From positions 1 through 9,030 of the forward strand of contig JAAZAH010000342.1 in assembly GCA_012514415.1 (NCBI GenBank): a stretch of 9,030 bases of DNA, written 5' to 3'. The DNA is from Sandaracinaceae bacterium (GTDB lineage Bacteria; Myxococcota_A; Polyangia; Polyangiales; Houyiibacteriaceae). The notes under the pieces are model-generated. The model worked only from the letters and a program-made list of their open reading frames with translations. It was not told where the DNA came from and made no database searches. Of this stretch, positions 6,548-9,030 are shown one piece after another (position 1 is the stretch's first letter; every line of letters starts with the position of its first letter). A program made the position numbers and the translations under genes.

Positions 6548-7402
6548 ATGAAAAGAATGCGGATGGTAAAAAAGCTCGCGCCGCTCTTTCTTATCGTCGG
6601 CCTCTGCCTGCTCGAAGGGCGCGCTGAGGCCATCCGGCCTTTTGTGACGGACGACGCGAGGATCGCCGATCAGGGCCAGCTTGAGCTCGAGATCATCCCC
6701 GATCTGATTTTCCCGAGGGGCGAGCGGGCGCTCTTCGAGCAGAGCCTCATCGCCTCTTTCGGCATCTTGCCCTCATTCGAGCTTGGAGTTGGTGGGGCGA
6801 TCGGCATAAATCATGGTGATGGAGCCTCATTCGGCAATCCTGAGCTTAGCGCGAAGCTCCTCTTCATCCGTGCCGACCCGAGCGGCATCCCCGGCGTCGC
6901 GCTCGTCCTCGCGGCTGCGCTCCCCTACGGCCGCGGTGTACTCTACTCTCCTGGGACGGCGCTCAATCTCATCGCGCCGCTTACCTCGCATCTTTTCGGC
7001 GGCGCCCTTCTTATCCACCTAAACGTCGGCCTCATTGTCGGCATCCCGCGTGAGGATCGAAGCCGCGCCATCCACCCTTATGCGGGCCTCGGCGTGGACG
7101 TGAGCCTTGGGCTTGAAGGGCTCCGATTCGTTGGCGAGATCTATTCGGGAGAGCCCTTTGCGCCTTGGTCTTCCCGCGTCGCCACCCAAGCCGGCGGCCG
7201 CTACGAATTCAACGAGCGCTTCAACCTCGATCTCGTCTTCGGAGCGTCGCCCTCCGAAGCCGGGAAACGCTTCCGCGATGGGAGCGATCTCTGGGTCCAG
7301 CTCGGAGTGCGTCTCCTCTTTGATGCGTTCCGAAAAACTCCCGGCGATCCGGATGGTGGCGCCGGGCTCTTCAAAAATCGCGCGATGCGCACGGGCTCCT
7401 AA
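6548..7402 (+). CDS. Secreted outer-membrane beta-barrel type protein, transporter/MetA family
   Basis: A 284-residue protein with a signal peptide: basic KRMRMVKK, a hydrophobic core LAPLFLIVGLCLL (10-22), and likely cleavage after GRAEA (residue 28). The mature start IRPFVTDDARIADQGQLELE (29-48) is the typical opening of the 'transporter / putative MetA-pathway of phenol degradation' family, as I recall it. The rest is a series of short alternating strands with glycine turns (for example FELGVGGAIGI, ALLIHLNVGLIVGI, LWVQLGVRLLF), as expected of a beta-barrel. The last strand ends at LLFDAF (257-261), followed by a 23-residue hydrophilic tail. AAGG five bases before the ATG supports the start, although Met4 or Met6 cannot be excluded. 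The family name does not prove a role in phenol breakdown, and the substrate is unknown. The gene stands alone, divergent from dnaX and convergent with the TRAP gene. Confidence 0.75.
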   Translation: MKRMRMVKKLAPLFLIVGLCLLEGRAEAIRPFVTDDARIADQGQLELEIIPDLIFPRGERALFEQSLIASFGILPSFELGVGGAIGINHGDGASFGNPELSAKLLFIRADPSGIPGVALVLAAALPYGRGVLYSPGTALNLIAPLTSHLFGGALLIHLNVGLIVGIPREDRSRAIHPYAGLGVDVSLGLEGLRFVGEIYSGEPFAPWSSRVATQAGGRYEFNERFNLDLVFGASPSEAGKRFRDGSDLWVQLGVRLLFDAFRKTPGDPDGGAGLFKNRAMRTGS

Positions 7403-7419
7403 ACTACGAGCCCGCGCGT
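7387..7419. terminator. Stem-loop over the stop codon, possible bidirectional terminator
   Basis: CGGGCTC (7392-7398) pairs with GAGCCCG (7408-7414) around a nine-base loop that contains the TAA of the beta-barrel gene. The stem extends as GCGC/GCGT beyond one mismatch (A7391 with C7415). It lies between convergent genes, 25 bases from the TRAP stop. There is no real T-tract after it, so efficient intrinsic termination is not assured. Confidence 0.4.
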
Positions 7420-7443
7420 GTCTTCATAAGGCGCAGGACGCGA

Positions 7444-9030
7444 TCATTCAGGAGCGCTCTCGTCGGCGTTTTGGCCCGCATCTGCGTCGGTATTCTCTTC
7501 CGCATCAGACGCGTCTTCATCACCGAAGAGATCGTCTTCATCACCGAAAAGATCGTCATCTGCTTCGAGGCTCTCTTCGGCCTCGCGCATCATCTCTTCG
7601 ATGCTCATCACGCGGCCGCTGCTCGCGCCTTCGCCGCCGCCTTCGCCCATCGCCTCGCGCATCATCTCCTCGATGCTCATCACGCCAGGAGGCGCCTCGG
7701 GCGTATCGGCAGCGTCTTCAAGCGGCACGCTCTCGGGCACCTCGCGCCCGAGCAAGAAGTCGGCGAAGCCCACAGAGAAGGCCGGCACATAAGTGATGAT
7801 CATCAATCCGATGAACATCGCGCCAATAAAGGGCACGACCGATCGGATCACATGTCCTATCGAACGTTTAAAGAGGCTACTCCCGACAAAGAGGTTCAGC
7901 CCCACGGGCGGCGTCAGGTAACCAATCTCGAGGTTCACGATGAAGATGATCCCGAAGTGGACGGGATCGATCCCGAAGCTCGACGCGATGGGCGCGAAGA
8001 GCGGGATGAAGACGAACATCGCGCTCAGCATATCCATCGCCATCCCGACAAAGAGCAAGAGCAGGTTCACGGCGAGGAGGAAGCCGATGGGGCCAAGATC
8101 GAAGCTCTGAATCCACTCGGCGAGGGCGTTCGGCACCTGCTCCGCGCTCAGATATTCGGTGAAGGCGAAAGCCGAGACCATGATCACGAGGAGCGAGCCG
8201 AGGAGGAGGGTGGTCTCCTTGATGATCGAGGGGAGGTCGGCGAGCTTCAGCGCGCGATGGATGAAGAGCTCGACGATGAGCGCGTAGACCACGCTGAACG
8301 CCGAGGCCTCGACCGCTGTGAGGATGCCGCCGTAGATGCCGCCGAGGATCGTGACGGGGAAGAGGAGCGCCCAGAAGCCGTTCATGAGCGCACTCTTCAC
8401 GCGGGCGATCTCAAAGGGCTCGGTCGGCGCCTTATTCCTCACGCCCTGGATCACGCTCTGCGTCGCGAAGATGGCGGCGAGGAGGAGGCCAGGCCCGAGG
8501 CCCGCCGCGAAGAGCCGCTCGACCTCAATGAACTCCGTCTGGTTGATGATCGGATAGAGGATCATCGGGATCGAAGGCGGGATCAGTACGCCGAGCGAGC
8601 CGGCCGACATAAGGAGCCCGTGCGAGAAGCGCTCGGGATAGCCTTGTTTGATGAGCGTGGGGCCGAGCATTCCGCCGATGGCCACGACGGTCGCGGGCGT
8701 CGAGCCGCTGATCGACGCGAAGAGCGTGCATGCCAGTACCGCGCTCACGGGGAGCCCCCCCGGCATCCAGCCGACGAGCGCGCGAGAGAGCTCGACGAGG
8801 CGCGAGCTGATCTCGCCGCGCGCCATGATCGTCCCGCTCAGCATAAAGAAGACGATCGCGAGGAGCGGCTCCTTTTCGCCGAGATCGCCAAAGCGCACGA
8901 CGATGCCTTGGAAGGAGGCGATGGTCGTATAGCCCTCGGCGAGGAAATAGAAGCATGAGATCGCCGCCGCCGCGAGGAGGACAAAGAGGGGCGATCCAAC
9001 GAGCGCGCCAGCGAGGATGATCGCCGCGAC
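7444..9030 (-). CDS. dctM: TRAP transporter large permease DctM with acidic repeat tail (5' end outside window)
   Basis: The large membrane subunit of a tripartite ATP-independent periplasmic (TRAP) transporter, which imports organic acids or similar solutes using an ion gradient. The frame is open from the right edge to the TGA at 7444-7446, giving 528 visible residues; GTG 8898 lies inside the domain and is not the start. Landmarks, counted from the first visible residue, are GDLGEKEPLLAIVFFMLSG (48-66), GWMPGGLPVSAVLACTLFASISGS (87-110), IKQGYPERFSHGL (127-139), LGVLIPPSIPMILYPI (146-161), AAGLGPGLL (175-183), GIYGGILTAVEASAF (231-245) and NLEIGYLTPPVGLNLFV (366-382). These are strong matches to the DctM family, with about ten hydrophobic segments. 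Residues from about 428 to the end form a hydrophilic acidic tail absent from ordinary DctM. The tail holds MSIEEMMREA twice and DDLFGDE twice. The small permease and binding protein are not in the window. The substrate cannot be told. Confidence 0.95.
   Translation of the reverse strand, partial: VAAIILAGALVGSPLFVLLAAAAISCFYFLAEGYTTIASFQGIVVRFGDLGEKEPLLAIVFFMLSGTIMARGEISSRLVELSRALVGWMPGGLPVSAVLACTLFASISGSTPATVVAIGGMLGPTLIKQGYPERFSHGLLMSAGSLGVLIPPSIPMILYPIINQTEFIEVERLFAAGLGPGLLLAAIFATQSVIQGVRNKAPTEPFEIARVKSALMNGFWALLFPVTILGGIYGGILTAVEASAFSVVYALIVELFIHRALKLADLPSIIKETTLLLGSLLVIMVSAFAFTEYLSAEQVPNALAEWIQSFDLGPIGFLLAVNLLLLFVGMAMDMLSAMFVFIPLFAPIASSFGIDPVHFGIIFIVNLEIGYLTPPVGLNLFVGSSLFKRSIGHVIRSVVPFIGAMFIGLMIITYVPAFSVGFADFLLGREVPESVPLEDAADTPEAPPGVMSIEEMMREAMGEGGGEGASSGRVMSIEEMMREAEESLEADDDLFGDEDDLFGDEDASDAEENTDADAGQNADESAPE
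7512..7553 (-). repeat. Tandem 21-base repeat in the DctM tail
   Basis: Two adjacent 21-base units, 7512-7532 and 7533-7553, differ at one base (G/A at unit position 17), with a seven-base partial third unit after them. They encode the exact peptide repeat DDLFGDE-DDLFGDE. The near identity at DNA level points to a recent slippage or duplication. Confidence 0.85.
7580..7684 (-). repeat. Two 33-base direct repeats in the DctM tail, 72 bases apart
   Basis: Bases 7580-7612 and 7652-7684 are 33 bases long with a single mismatch (T7597 versus C7669). They stay in frame and encode VMSIEEMMREA twice, separated by a Gly/Glu/Ser linker. The start-to-start period is 72 bases, or 24 codons. Confidence 0.85.

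Noticed and set aside
7471..8958. A 495-codon open frame on the plus strand opposite dctM.
   Set aside because: It is codon-aligned antisense to a membrane protein: hydrophobic NTN codons become NAN codons, giving a Glu/Asp/His/Arg-rich nonsense protein without stops. The minus-strand reading is an unmistakable DctM.

Overview
The window (estimated by eye at roughly 60% G+C or a little more, gene-dense) looks like an ordinary chromosomal segment of a Gram-negative bacterium. The outer-membrane type protein with a signal peptide, the dnaX-ybaB-recR cluster and the style of the TRAP permease suggest Proteobacteria in the wide sense or the former Deltaproteobacteria/Myxococcota. That placement is inference from gene style, not a phylogenetic result. 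There are no mobile elements, CRISPR arrays, rRNA or tRNA genes that I can support.

Left part (1-3460, plus strand): the C-terminal half of alanyl-tRNA synthetase (alaS) runs in from the left edge. It overlaps by four bases (ATGA) a 423-residue protein that reads as two tandem DsbA/2-hydroxychromene-2-carboxylate-isomerase-like thioredoxin folds without the redox cysteines. A 211-base gap follows, then a 210-residue, very acidic, mostly disordered protein of unknown function.

Middle part (3482-6455, minus strand): dnaX, ybaB/ebfC and recR lie head to tail with gaps of 4 and 6 bases, the classic DNA replication and recombination-repair operon. DnaX is the clamp-loader ATPase, YbaB a nucleoid-associated DNA-binding protein, and RecR the RecFOR-pathway mediator. 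RecR is complete in length and zinc finger, but two acidic Toprim positions are replaced (Ala84, Asn146).

Right part (6456-9030): a short divergent promoter region separates dnaX from a plus-strand gene for a secreted beta-barrel type protein of the 'transporter / phenol MetA degradation' family. This converges on a minus-strand TRAP transporter large permease (DctM) that leaves the window at the right edge. The DctM carries an unusual acidic C-terminal tail of about 100 residues containing two duplicated short motifs.

I did not find a clearly new multi-gene system. The points most worth a second look are the repeat-bearing DctM tail, the altered RecR Toprim site, the cysteine-poor double DsbA-like protein coupled to alaS, and the acidic orphan protein.
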